From assembly GCF_003286415.2 (NCBI RefSeq), contig NZ_CP043450.1, positions 4,154,001-4,218,000 on the forward strand: a DNA stretch of 64,000 nucleotides, given 5' to 3'. The notes beneath the pieces are model-generated. The model saw only the letters and a program-made list of their open reading frames with translations. It was not told the DNA's origin and did not search any database. This document shows positions 52,544-62,013 of this stretch, in pieces; within the stretch, counting starts at the first letter, position 1, and every line of letters begins with the position of its first letter. The DNA is from Mucilaginibacter rubeus (lineage in GTDB: Bacteria > Bacteroidota > Bacteroidia > Sphingobacteriales > Sphingobacteriaceae). The position numbers and the translations under genes were made by a program.

Positions 52544-53791
52544 TTGACCATCCGGATAAAATGGGTTTTCGGCTTTTTATTTTGCCTGCTTAGTGCTGTT
52601 ACACAGGCACAAACCTACAATCTTGAACATTATTTGGAGCTTGCCAAAAGCAATAGTCCGCTATTAAAAGATCTCCAAAACCAGATAGCCTCTGGTCAGT
52701 TAGATAGTCTCCGTATCAAAGCCGGTTACAGGCCCCAGGTAAGCGCCAACAGCACCGGGCTTTATGCTCCTGTTGCAGGCGGTTACGGCTATGCTCCTGC
52801 TATTACCAATGAACATACACTTGCTGCCTTGCTGGGTATTAATCAGTCGCTGGATAGCAAGAAAAATATCGCCGCGCAGATAGACGCAGTTAAACTGCAA
52901 TCGCAATCGGTGCTCAATACCTCCAAAATATCCGAACAGGATTTGAGAAAGGCTGTTACCGCGCAATATATAGCCGCTTTTGGTAGCCTGCAGCAGGTAA
53001 AATTTAACCAGGAGGTGATCAGCCTGCTAAATCGCGAAGAAGAGCTGCTTAAGAAATTGACCCGTACCAACGTTTATCGTCAAAGCGATTACCTTACTTT
53101 TTTAGTTACCCTTAAGCAGCAAGAACTTACGTTATCGCAAGCGCGCTTACAGTATAAAAACGACTATACCACACTCAACTATTTAACCGGCATTGCCGAT
53201 ACCAGCTATATTGAGCTTCAGGACCCCGGCATTCAAAAAAACATGCGGGCAGATATCAGTAACAGCATCTTTTTCAGCCAGTATAAAACGGATAGTCTTA
53301 AACTGGTAAACAGCCGTACACTGCTTGATTTTAGTTACAAACCCAAGATAAACCTGATGGCCGATGGCGGTTACAACTCCGACTTTTTGAGCGGACCGGC
53401 CTACAAAAACTTTGGTGTAAGTGTTGGATTCAGTTTCACCCTTCCATTATATGATGGTGGTCAGCGCAAGATCCAGTACCGCAAACTTTCATTAGAAGAA
53501 GATACCCGACGTAACTATAAAGCATTTTTTGACACACAGTATCGCCAGCAGCTTGCACAGTTAAATCAGCAAATAGATGGCTCCGAAAAACTGATTGCGC
53601 AGATAGACGAGCAAATGAAATATACCGAAAGTCTTGTAAAGGTTGATACCCAATTGCTGCAAACCGGCGACGTACGCATGGCCGACCTCGTATTGGCTAT
53701 TAACAATTATCTTGCTATAAAGAACCTTAAAACACAAACCACTATTAATAAGCTACAACTTATTAATCAGTTCAATTACTGGAATAAATAA
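52544..53791 (+). CDS. TolC-family outer-membrane efflux protein
   Basis: 415 residues starting at a TTG codon (52544). A signal peptide ends TQA-QTYNL and no upstream ATG is in frame. Two TolC-type repeats of helical barrel are visible, with LEHYLELAKSNSPLLKDLQNQ at the start and the second repeat around GVSVGFSFTLPLYDGGQRK. It forms the outer-membrane duct of the pump. The adaptor gene starts 1 nt after its stop codon. Confidence 0.88.
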   Translation: MTIRIKWVFGFLFCLLSAVTQAQTYNLEHYLELAKSNSPLLKDLQNQIASGQLDSLRIKAGYRPQVSANSTGLYAPVAGGYGYAPAITNEHTLAALLGINQSLDSKKNIAAQIDAVKLQSQSVLNTSKISEQDLRKAVTAQYIAAFGSLQQVKFNQEVISLLNREEELLKKLTRTNVYRQSDYLTFLVTLKQQELTLSQARLQYKNDYTTLNYLTGIADTSYIELQDPGIQKNMRADISNSIFFSQYKTDSLKLVNSRTLLDFSYKPKINLMADGGYNSDFLSGPAYKNFGVSVGFSFTLPLYDGGQRKIQYRKLSLEEDTRRNYKAFFDTQYRQQLAQLNQQIDGSEKLIAQIDEQMKYTESLVKVDTQLLQTGDVRMADLVLAINNYLAIKNLKTQTTINKLQLINQFNYWNK

Positions 53792-53792
53792 C

Positions 53793-54719
53793 ATGAAATT
53801 TAAACACATATACCTGGCTGCCGGGATTTTAACACTGCTGTATAGCTGCAAAGGCAATACCCAACCTGCAGATGATGCAGGCGACGGCGGCGCTGCCCAA
53901 ACACCGGTAACCGTAACCACCGTTGCCGATAGTGCCATGGTTGATTATATTGACCTGAGCGCCACATCTGTATTTCAGCAAAAAAACATTGTTAAGGCCA
54001 ATGCCAACGGCTATATCCAAAAGGTAAATATCCTGCCGGGACACTTTGTAAACAGGGGCGAATTTTTATTCAGCATCAAAACAAAAGAAGCGCAAAGTAT
54101 TGGCAACAGCATCAATGTGCTGGATACTACCTTTAAGTTTTCGGGCATTAACAAAATAAAAGCCGCCGGTAATGGCTATGTTACCCAGCTAAACCATCAG
54201 CAGGGTGATTATGTACAGGACGGTGAGCAACTTGCCGTAATCAGCGACCGCTCAAGTTTTGTATTTGTAATGCAGTTGCCTTACGAGCTTCGCTCCTATG
54301 TAAAAAACAACCAGGATGTACAATTGACACTCCCCGGAGGAGAAAAACTAACAGCACAGGTAAGCTCAACAATGCCCGCTGTTGATTCGTTGTCGCAAAC
54401 ACAGGGCATTGTACTTAAAGTGAACAGCACCTATCAAATCCCCGAAAATTTGGTAGCCAAAGCGCGCATCATTAAATCGGTAAGGCCGCATACGGTATCG
54501 CTGCCCAAATCGGCCATATTGAGTAACGAAACCCAAACCGAGTTTTGGGTAATGAAACTTATTAACCCTACAACCGCTGTAAAAACACCGGTAACAAAAG
54601 GTATTGAAGCGGGCAACCGGATAGAGATCTTAACACCTAAATTTTCGCCGGGCGATAAGATTGTAGCAACGGGTAATTACGGACTTGCAGATACGGCTAA
54701 AGTGAAAATTACGGAGTAA
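53793..54719 (+). CDS. RND periplasmic adaptor lipoprotein
   Basis: 308 residues with a lipobox at LLYSC (acylated C19). A lipoyl/hairpin region carries VKANANGYIQKVNILPGHFV and the swapped half IKAAGNGYVTQLNHQQGDYV. A beta-barrel domain and the membrane-proximal domain (PKSAIL) follow. It is short for an adaptor, with a minimal coiled-coil hairpin. It joins the TolC-type duct and the RND pump. Confidence 0.87.
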   Translation: MKFKHIYLAAGILTLLYSCKGNTQPADDAGDGGAAQTPVTVTTVADSAMVDYIDLSATSVFQQKNIVKANANGYIQKVNILPGHFVNRGEFLFSIKTKEAQSIGNSINVLDTTFKFSGINKIKAAGNGYVTQLNHQQGDYVQDGEQLAVISDRSSFVFVMQLPYELRSYVKNNQDVQLTLPGGEKLTAQVSSTMPAVDSLSQTQGIVLKVNSTYQIPENLVAKARIIKSVRPHTVSLPKSAILSNETQTEFWVMKLINPTTAVKTPVTKGIEAGNRIEILTPKFSPGDKIVATGNYGLADTAKVKITE

Positions 54720-54882
54720 GCCCCTCTAAATCTCCCCTAAAGGGGAGACTTTATTATGGCTTCGCATACAATATGAAGGCTAACCGGATTTAAATAATTA
54801 CAATAAAATCGCTCTGAATATCCCACAATCAGAGAGATATTTCAAAAGCCCTCCACTTTTGGGGAGGATTGGGTGGGGTTTT
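54720..54882. repeat. family E mirrored repeat between adaptor and pump genes
   Basis: CCCCTCTAAATCTCCCC with the hairpin CTCCCC / GGGGAG begins at 54721. It is mirrored by CCCTCCACTTTTGGGGAGG and ATTGGGTGGGG at 54849-54877. The first block is nearly identical to 16380-16396. The element occupies almost the whole intercistronic gap. Confidence 0.72.
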
Positions 54883-54887
54883 ATACT

Positions 54888-57800
54888 ATGAACCAGCGCA
54901 AAAATTACTTCATAACCCATCGCAAGCCATTAGGCCTGGTGCTGGCCCTGTTTATTATGGGCGGTTTGTTTGCCTATTCTAAACTGCAAACCTCTCTCTT
55001 CCCGGAAATCACTTTCCCTAAAATAAAGATCATTGCCGATCAAGGCCTTCAGCCGGTAAACAAAATGATGGTTACGGTTACCAAACCATTAGAGAATGCT
55101 ATTAAACAGGTGCCCGACTTGCAACTGGTACGTAGTACCACAAGCCGGGGCAGTTGTGAAATTTCTGCATTGTTTAACTGGAGTGCTGATATCGATCTGA
55201 GCCAGCAACGCATCCAATCAAGTATTGATCAGATCAAAAATGACCTGCCTGCTGATGTAAATATCAGTGTGGCTAAAATGAATCCTTCCATTTTACCAGT
55301 AAGTGGTTACACGCTGGAAAGTCATAACCTGTCCCCTATTGAGCTTAGGCAATTGGCTACTTACACAGTAAAACCATTCCTGTCGCAGGTTGATGGGGTA
55401 TCTGAGATCAGGGTGATTGGCGGTAAGCTGAAGGAATACTGGCTCACGCTCGATCAGCAAAAAATGACTTCATTAGGCCTTACGCCTGATATTATCAGCA
55501 CTACGCTTGCTACCACCAACTTTGTAAAGTCAGAAGGTTACTTGTCTGATTATAAGCGCATGTACCTTACCGTTACCGATGCCACCATTAATGCCAAAGA
55601 TCAGCTGGAACAATTGGTGATCAGCAATAACCGCAAACGGATAGTAAGACTCAAGGATTTTGCAAGCATACAGGTTAATGAAGGTATCGAGTACACCCGC
55701 ATTAACGCCAACGGGCACGACGGGGTACTTATAGCTGTTATAAAACAACCTAATGCTAACTTGATATCGGTTAGTAATGACATGGCCGATAAGGTTGACG
55801 CGTTAAAAAAACTGCTTCCACGCGGCGTAACTATCAGGCCGTATTACATTCAGGCCGATTTTGTGAACGATTCGGTAAAGAGTGTGAGCGACAGCCTTTG
55901 GATAGGTCTGTTGTTGGCCATTATCGTAGCGGTGATCTTTTTAAGATCGTTTAAAGCAAGTATCACCATATTAATTACTATTCCGGTTACGCTTGGGCTC
56001 ACCCTGCTTATACTATACTGGCTTGGCTATACCTTCAATATCATGACCCTTGGCGCTATTGCGGCATCCATAGGCTTAATTATTGACGATGCCATTGTAG
56101 TTGTTGAGCAGATTCACCGGGTACACGAAGAACACCCCGATGAGCTGAGCAGCCATTTGGTTAGGAAAGCCATTGATTACCTTTTCCCGGCAATGGTGGG
56201 CTCATCTATTAGTACCATCGTAATCTTTATTCCTTTTGTGCTGATGACCGGTGTTGCAGGGGCATACTTCAAGGTGCTTACCGATACCATGATCATTACG
56301 TTGCTAAGTTCCTTCTTTGTAACATGGATCGGTCTACCGGTAATTTACCTGTTGGTTACACCTAAGCCTAAATTAAATGCCGCTGCAAAAACTAAAAAAG
56401 AGGAAGTACATACCGTAAAGCGTCAAAAATGGGTAAGCTTTTTTATCCTCAGGCCTTATGTAAGCATTATTATTATTGCAGTTTTAGCAGCGGTTATTGT
56501 GATAGTGCCTCCGATGCTGGAAACCGGCTTCCTGCCTGATATGGACGAGGGCGCCATTGTGCTTGATTACAAATCGCCTCCCGGAACTTCGCTGGAAGAA
56601 ACCGACCGCATGCTGCGTCAGATTGAAAAACAGATTGTAAAACACCCTGACGTAACAGCATACTCGCGCCGTACAGGTACACAAATGGGCTTTTTTATTA
56701 CAGAGCCCAACAGCGGCGATTATCTTATCCAGCTTAAAAAAGATCGCACCAAAAGTACAGAAGAGGTAATAAGTGACCTGCGTAAAATTGTTGAAGAAAC
56801 TCAACCGGCGCTGGAGGTAGAATTTGGCCAGGTGATAACCGATATGCTTGGCGACCTTACCACATCGGCCGAGCCTATCGAAATTAAAGTATTTGGCGAT
56901 AACCAGCAAACGCTGCAAAACCTGTCCCGCCAAATAGCCGGACTGGTTGAAAAAGTTAAAGGTGCAGCCGACGTACTACCAGGCATCATCATTGCCGGCC
57001 CTACGGTAAGTATCCAACCGCATTACAGCAAAATTGCTCAGTATGGAATTACCGCCGCCGATTTGCAAATGCAGATTCAAACCGCGCTTGAAGGTAATGT
57101 GATAGGCAATTTATTGGAGAAAGAACAGCTATCCCCTATCCGCATGGTTTACCCGGGCAATCGCTCGCTTAACGTAAATGATATCCATAACCTGCATATA
57201 TTTTTGCCCAACGGAAAGCTTATCCCTATAACCGAACTTGCCGCGGTTGAGCTGAGGCCCGGCGACGCCGAAATAAACCGTGAAAACCTGCAAAGCATGA
57301 ACGTGGTAAGCGCCAGGCTGGAAGGCAGCGACCTGGGTACTGTGATAACCGCAATTCAGAAAGCCATACACGATAATGTAAACCTGCCAACTGGCTATCA
57401 TGTGGAATATGGCGGTGCTTATGCCCAACAACAACAGTCTTTTAAAGAATTGCTTATTATCCTGGTAACTGCTTGTTTGCTGGTTTTTGGGGTGATATTA
57501 TTCCTGTTCAGGCAATTCAGGATAGCACTGCTTATTTTAGTGATCGGCATTTTGGGAATTGCCGGCAGTTTTCTGGCCTTATTCATTACCGGTACGCCGC
57601 TTAACGTGGGCAGCTATACCGGACTAATCATGATTGTAGGCATCATTGGAGAAAATGCCATTTTCACATTCCTGCAATTTAAAGAGAGCGCCATCGAAAA
57701 TGGAAACAAAAACATTGATGAGGCCATAACTTTTGCTATCAGTACCCGTTTAAGACCTAAACTAATGACTGCTTTGGGGGCTATTATAGCGTTGATGCCG

Positions 57801-57980
57801 CTTGCTTTAGGCATAGGCGCGGGGGCACAATTGCATCAGCCACTGGCTATTGCGGTTATTGGAGGCTTTTTAGCGGCATTGCCATTATTACTTATTGTTT
57901 TACCGGCTATGCTGCGTATATTGTACCGCAAAGGGTTTGATGCCCATTTAAATGAAGTTAATGAAAGCCACAACGGTTAA
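54888..57980 (+). CDS. RND-family efflux pump, AcrB/HAE type
   Basis: 1030 residues from the ATG at 54888 (a GTG at 54873 would add five residues). It has 12 membrane helices in the classic arrangement and two periplasmic porter regions. The proton-relay aspartates lie in GLIIDDAIVVVEQIHRVHEEHP. Other landmarks are FPEITFPKIKII and a C-terminal VGIIGENAIFTFLQFKES. The substrate is not determined by sequence. Family E palindromes separate it from the adaptor gene, which may lower or tune its expression. Confidence 0.9.
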   Translation: MNQRKNYFITHRKPLGLVLALFIMGGLFAYSKLQTSLFPEITFPKIKIIADQGLQPVNKMMVTVTKPLENAIKQVPDLQLVRSTTSRGSCEISALFNWSADIDLSQQRIQSSIDQIKNDLPADVNISVAKMNPSILPVSGYTLESHNLSPIELRQLATYTVKPFLSQVDGVSEIRVIGGKLKEYWLTLDQQKMTSLGLTPDIISTTLATTNFVKSEGYLSDYKRMYLTVTDATINAKDQLEQLVISNNRKRIVRLKDFASIQVNEGIEYTRINANGHDGVLIAVIKQPNANLISVSNDMADKVDALKKLLPRGVTIRPYYIQADFVNDSVKSVSDSLWIGLLLAIIVAVIFLRSFKASITILITIPVTLGLTLLILYWLGYTFNIMTLGAIAASIGLIIDDAIVVVEQIHRVHEEHPDELSSHLVRKAIDYLFPAMVGSSISTIVIFIPFVLMTGVAGAYFKVLTDTMIITLLSSFFVTWIGLPVIYLLVTPKPKLNAAAKTKKEEVHTVKRQKWVSFFILRPYVSIIIIAVLAAVIVIVPPMLETGFLPDMDEGAIVLDYKSPPGTSLEETDRMLRQIEKQIVKHPDVTAYSRRTGTQMGFFITEPNSGDYLIQLKKDRTKSTEEVISDLRKIVEETQPALEVEFGQVITDMLGDLTTSAEPIEIKVFGDNQQTLQNLSRQIAGLVEKVKGAADVLPGIIIAGPTVSIQPHYSKIAQYGITAADLQMQIQTALEGNVIGNLLEKEQLSPIRMVYPGNRSLNVNDIHNLHIFLPNGKLIPITELAAVELRPGDAEINRENLQSMNVVSARLEGSDLGTVITAIQKAIHDNVNLPTGYHVEYGGAYAQQQQSFKELLIILVTACLLVFGVILFLFRQFRIALLILVIGILGIAGSFLALFITGTPLNVGSYTGLIMIVGIIGENAIFTFLQFKESAIENGNKNIDEAITFAISTRLRPKLMTALGAIIALMPLALGIGAGAQLHQPLAIAVIGGFLAALPLLLIVLPAMLRILYRKGFDAHLNEVNESHNG

Positions 57981-58036
57981 CACAGCATTTTTACAGATTC
58001 GGGATTTAATTTCATGGCAATAAACAATCCCGAGAA

Positions 58037-59038
58037 ATGAAAAAACAAATTCTGGCTGTGGCTATGCTTATTGCAGGCTTGGCTCCTTTTAAGCTGAACG
58101 CGCAAACCTATGTAGCCGATAAAACTATCGCGCTTCCGGGCGATGGCGGTTATGACTATTTATCTATTGATAAGGTTAACCGCAATCTTTATGTGTCTCA
58201 CGGCACTACTGTAAATGTCATTAACCTGGATACCGAAAAACCGGTTGGCGCTATCGAGAACATGAAAGGCGTGCACGGCATAGCTATAGTAAACAAGGTT
58301 AACCGTGGTTTTATTAGCGATGGCAAGGCAAACGCGGTAGTGGTTTTCGATTTGAAAACGTTTAAAACCATCACTACCATTGCTCTTACGGGCGCTAACG
58401 GGCCGGATGCTATTATGTATGATCCCTCTGCCGATCGCGTATTTACTTTTAATGGCGAAAGCAACAATTCGTCAGTAATTAACCCATCTACACTTAAACA
58501 AGTTGGTTCGGTAGCCCTGAGCGGCGCACCTGAATTTGCGGTATCCGACGGAAAAGGGAAAATCTACAACAACCTTGAAGATAAAAGCAGCCTTGATGTT
58601 ATCGATAGCAAAAGCCTTAAAGTAATTAAAAACTATCCCCTTGCCCCTTGTGGCGGTCCTACAGGTTTGGCGCTTGATGCTGTTAATCAAAAACTGTTTA
58701 CTGTTTGCCGTGAAAATAAAGGCGTAAGCGTTTTCGATATCAAAACAGGTAAAGTAACCACAACCCTGCCAATTGGAGCCGGCGTTGACGCGGTAGCTTA
58801 TGATCCGGAAACTAAACTGATTTTTTGCTCATGTGGCGATGGTGTTACAACTATCATCAAACAAAAATCGGCAGATGCCTATGAGGTGGTCCAAACCTTA
58901 AAAACAGCTGAAAGAGCCAGAACAATGGCCCTGGACGCTAAAACGCATAAAATTTATTTAAGCGTAGCACAATTTGAACCCGGCACACGTAAAACCATCC
59001 CTAATACCTTTAAAGTAATTGTTTTCAAACAAAACTAA
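58037..59038 (+). CDS. secreted YncE-like beta-propeller protein
   Basis: 333 residues with a signal peptide ending LNA-QTY. Seven repeated beta-propeller blades follow the NLYVSHG...VNVINLDTEKPVGAIENM pattern and recur as FDLKTFKTITTI, INPSTLKQVGSV and FDIKTGKVTTTL. YncE-like proteins bind DNA or ligands in the periplasm; enzymatic activity is not evident. It lies 56 nt after the RND gene on the same strand, so it may belong to the efflux operon. Confidence 0.8.
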   Translation: MKKQILAVAMLIAGLAPFKLNAQTYVADKTIALPGDGGYDYLSIDKVNRNLYVSHGTTVNVINLDTEKPVGAIENMKGVHGIAIVNKVNRGFISDGKANAVVVFDLKTFKTITTIALTGANGPDAIMYDPSADRVFTFNGESNNSSVINPSTLKQVGSVALSGAPEFAVSDGKGKIYNNLEDKSSLDVIDSKSLKVIKNYPLAPCGGPTGLALDAVNQKLFTVCRENKGVSVFDIKTGKVTTTLPIGAGVDAVAYDPETKLIFCSCGDGVTTIIKQKSADAYEVVQTLKTAERARTMALDAKTHKIYLSVAQFEPGTRKTIPNTFKVIVFKQN

Positions 59039-59168
59039 CGTGAATTCTATATAAAATTTACATGAAACAATCGTGAAGATTCTACGTATTCCTGATATTG
59101 CTAATTAATTTTTACAAAAAAATGAAGTTTTGCGCACGTTATCGCTATATTTAACGTTTTAACACTAT

Positions 59169-60206
59169 ATGATTAAAAAGACTGATTTTGTTTATTCCCA
59201 GGAGTCTGAACCTCATCGCATCCGTACAAAAAAAATCCTGAAAGAGTTTCCGCAACTGCGTAAGCTTATCGGTAAAAATCCGAAAACCATATGGGCCATT
59301 ATTGGATTAGTAGCCTTCCAGGTAGTTTTAGCCTGGTTTGTACGCGATCAATCATGGTGGATAGTTTTCGGGGCGGCTTATTTGCTTGGCGCTTTTGCCG
59401 ATCATGCATTATTTGTAATGATTCACGAATGTACACACCAGTTACTGTTTAAAAACCGTAACGCTAACCGTTGGGCATCCATGTTTGCGAATTTGCCGCA
59501 AATACTGCCAAGCGCAATTTCATTCGAAAAATATCATATCAAACACCATTCTTTTCAGGGCGTTCACGAGCTTGATGCCGATTTACCAAACCGCTGGGAA
59601 GCAAAACTGATCAGTAATTCATTTTTTGGCAAAGCAATCTGGCTGCTGTTTTTCCCGGTATTCCAGTTGTTCCGTTTATCACGTTTAAGAGAAATCCATC
59701 CGTTTGATGGCTGGATCCTTACTAACTGGTTATTACAGGCCGCATTTACAACAGCTATAGCTTACTTTATGGGATGGCATGCAGTAGCGTTTTTATTATT
59801 AAGCTTTTCATTTTCAGTTGGTCTTCACCCACTGGGTGCCCGTTGGATCCAGGAGCATTACCTTACTGTTACCGAAGAGCAGGAAACATACAGCTATTAC
59901 GGCAATTTCAACGCGGTAGCCTTTAACGTAGGTTTCCACAATGAGCATCACGATTTTCCTTCTATCCCATGGAACAAACTTCCGGAGATCAGGAAAACCG
60001 CTCCTGAGTACTACGATACTTTATACTATCATACCTCATGGACTAAGCTGTTTTTCCAGTTTTTGTTCGATAGGGAGATCTCGCTGTTTAACCGTATCCT
60101 GCGTAAGGACCGCGGTCGCGTAGCGTTAACAGACATTTCAAAACCGGATATCGACCTCACCAAAGCCGAGCCAACGAAGTCGGAACTTGTGGAAGTTGAA
60201 AAATAA
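59169..60206 (+). CDS. membrane fatty acid / sphingolipid desaturase, dihydroceramide delta-4-desaturase-like
   Basis: 345 residues with about four membrane helices and three histidine boxes: HECTH (H86-H90), HIKHH (H123-H127) and HNEHH (H257-H261). A GLHP precedes the third. The order of conserved blocks (DFVYSQESEPHRIRTKKIL, MFANLPQILPSAISFEKYHI, YSYYGNFN, HNEHHDFPSIPW, REISLFNRI) closely follows eukaryotic dihydroceramide delta-4-desaturase (DES1). Bacterial sphingolipid producers are common in this lineage, so it may desaturate a sphingoid base. The reaction is inferred by similarity of motif pattern only. Confidence 0.82.
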   Translation: MIKKTDFVYSQESEPHRIRTKKILKEFPQLRKLIGKNPKTIWAIIGLVAFQVVLAWFVRDQSWWIVFGAAYLLGAFADHALFVMIHECTHQLLFKNRNANRWASMFANLPQILPSAISFEKYHIKHHSFQGVHELDADLPNRWEAKLISNSFFGKAIWLLFFPVFQLFRLSRLREIHPFDGWILTNWLLQAAFTTAIAYFMGWHAVAFLLLSFSFSVGLHPLGARWIQEHYLTVTEEQETYSYYGNFNAVAFNVGFHNEHHDFPSIPWNKLPEIRKTAPEYYDTLYYHTSWTKLFFQFLFDREISLFNRILRKDRGRVALTDISKPDIDLTKAEPTKSELVEVEK

Positions 60207-60213
60207 GAAAATC

Positions 60214-60240
60214 AAAAAGGGCCTCAAAAAGGCCCTTTTT
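60214..60240 (+). terminator. terminator of the desaturase gene
   Basis: Stem AAAAAGGGCC / GGCCCTTTTT with loop TCAAAAA, starting 8 nt after the stop codon. Confidence 0.88.
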
Positions 60241-60335
60241 TGTTAACATAGGTTTACATAAAAACTATATTTCGTTTCAAATACTTCTTGTATTTCATCA
60301 ACTAAATTCCGTATTTTGCTAATAAAATTAGCAAA

Positions 60336-60779
60336 ATGAAACATATAAGCATAGCCGATCAACTCCTGATTTTTAGCCGTTATATTGGTCAGCAGGTTGT
60401 AATCATTAGTTTATTAAATAACAGCGACGTTAATATCGGTACGCTTATAGGTGTAAAACATAATGCCATAGCTGTTAATATTGATGATGTGATACGCTGG
60501 ATCCCGCTTTATGATAATTTCAAGCTTTGCGAAATTAAACTGCTTCTGAAGCCATTAAAGAAATTAACGCCCGAAGTTGTTTCTGCTGCCAATGATCTCC
60601 CGGTAAAAGCATTCATCACCCCGTATTACCAGCAACAGGGTTATGACATGCCTGTTTTTATTGAACCCGGACACCCCTGCAATTGCAAATATGTTCAGGA
60701 AATTGAACTGGCAGACTACCGTAGCCCGACAGAAATATTCCGGCAAAACGCCTTATTACATGCTTTTGAATCGGCATAA
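60336..60779 (+). CDS. hypothetical protein
   Basis: 147 residues with no signal peptide. The N-terminal half is beta-rich (QVVIISLLNNSDVNIGTLIG, IAVNIDDVIRWIPLYD). The C-terminal half is polar with a potential metal or ligand site in EPGHPCNCKYVQEIE. No family is recognised. It is preceded by the desaturase terminator, so it has its own promoter. Confidence 0.6.
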   Translation: MKHISIADQLLIFSRYIGQQVVIISLLNNSDVNIGTLIGVKHNAIAVNIDDVIRWIPLYDNFKLCEIKLLLKPLKKLTPEVVSAANDLPVKAFITPYYQQQGYDMPVFIEPGHPCNCKYVQEIELADYRSPTEIFRQNALLHAFESA

Positions 60780-60916
60780 ATGCTTCATGGTACGAATATT
60801 GCTCATTTTGCCTGTTGTCGACCGTTAAATTTTCATATAGTCGTAACAAAATCAAATAATTAATGTCAACTTCATACTAATGCGCTTTATTTGCGTTATT
60901 GTTTGCAAGAAACAGA

Positions 60917-61825
60917 ATGAGCCGATCAAAAAAATTAAATATATTACTTCCCATCATATCCCTGCTTTTTATGGGAGCCTTTGCCAAGCACAGGCTACTC
61001 GACAAGCAGGATATTACGGGCACCCTCAATAACAAGGAGATGGATGAAACTTCGGGCATTGCGGCCTCATCCATCAACCCGGATACCTACTATGTACATA
61101 ATGACAGCGGCGATACCAGCCGTTTTTTTGCAATAAGTTCCGGAGGCAAATTAAAATCAACTATCTATTTTAAAGGTGATAGTATCCACCAGCTTGGCGT
61201 ACAGGATTGCGAAGATATAGACGTTGGCCCGGGCCCGGAAAAAGGCAAAAGCTACGTTTACATTGGCGATATAGGCGATAATGCGCAAAACAGGCCATTC
61301 ATTACGATTTACCGTGCAATCGAAAAAAAATCGTGGGCTACAGACAACACTGCAAATGTAAATACCCCGGTTGCGAGCGCAAACTTTAAATATCCCGACG
61401 GCCCTAAAGACGCGGAAACCTTGATGATTGACCCTATTGATAAGCAATTGATCATTGTTAGCAAAAGAGGTGATACCGTTGGCGTTTATACTACCCCATT
61501 AAATTATAAAGCCAATACAACAACTGTATTAACCAAACGCTGCAAACTTTTCTTTTCGGGTTTTAAGCCTTTTAAATGGATCACAGCCGGTGATATCTCC
61601 AAAGACGGGCAACAGATACTACTGAAAAGCTACGACAAGGTTTACTATTGGCGCCGCCAGCATAACGAGCCTATTTGGGAAACCATGGTTCGCCAACCAC
61701 GTGAATTGGAATACAAAGTTGAAAAACAGGGAGAGGCTATAGGTTTTCAGCCCGATGGTAAAGGCTATTACACCACCAGCGAGGGAGTTTTTGCGCCAAT
61801 ATATCATTACGATGTACCGAATTGA
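60917..61825 (+). CDS. secreted beta-propeller-like protein
   Basis: 302 residues from the ATG at 60917 (an in-frame TTG at 60899 adds six). An N-terminal hydrophobic segment (about 7-23) acts as signal peptide or anchor. The mature region resembles a beta-propeller or phytase/esterase-like fold: NNKEMDETSGIAASSINPD, YVHNDSGDTSRFFAI, VGPGPEKGKSYVYIGDIGDN and PDGPKDAETLMIDP. The aspartates could bind calcium. Similar proteins are widespread in Bacteroidota without known function. Confidence 0.72.
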   Translation: MSRSKKLNILLPIISLLFMGAFAKHRLLDKQDITGTLNNKEMDETSGIAASSINPDTYYVHNDSGDTSRFFAISSGGKLKSTIYFKGDSIHQLGVQDCEDIDVGPGPEKGKSYVYIGDIGDNAQNRPFITIYRAIEKKSWATDNTANVNTPVASANFKYPDGPKDAETLMIDPIDKQLIIVSKRGDTVGVYTTPLNYKANTTTVLTKRCKLFFSGFKPFKWITAGDISKDGQQILLKSYDKVYYWRRQHNEPIWETMVRQPRELEYKVEKQGEAIGFQPDGKGYYTTSEGVFAPIYHYDVPN

Positions 61826-61847
61826 TCCACGGTAATCACAACATAAC

Positions 61848-61883
61848 AAAATGGCCTTTATCTATTCGACAAAGGCCATTTTT
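61848..61883 (+). terminator. terminator after the propeller-like gene
   Basis: Stem AAAATGGCCTTT / AAAGGCCATTTT with an 11-nt loop and T-run, 22 nt after the stop codon. Confidence 0.88.
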
Positions 61884-61902
61884 GCTATTTATAGAACACA
61901 AA

Positions 61903-61983
61903 CGTCATTGCGAGGCACGAAGCAATCCCAAACTATACAGGGCGAACCTGCTACAGGGGATTACTTCATACCTTATAATGACG
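61903..61983. repeat. family A palindromic repeat, copy 4
   Basis: Starts CGTCATTGCGAGGCACGAAG and ends ATAATGACG; the right arm has diverged (GGATTACTTCATACCTTATAATGACG). The centre AACTATACAGGGCGAA is shared with copy 3. It sits between the propeller-like gene and the convergent alpha-galactosidase gene. Confidence 0.78.
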
Positions 61984-62013
61984 TGTGTTCATATTTGTTT
62001 CTTCTCAATTTCT

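Noticed and set aside
59129..59153. promoter for the desaturase gene (TTTG ... TATATTTA)
   Set aside because: The boxes are only 13 nt apart, shorter than the usual spacing, so no call was made.
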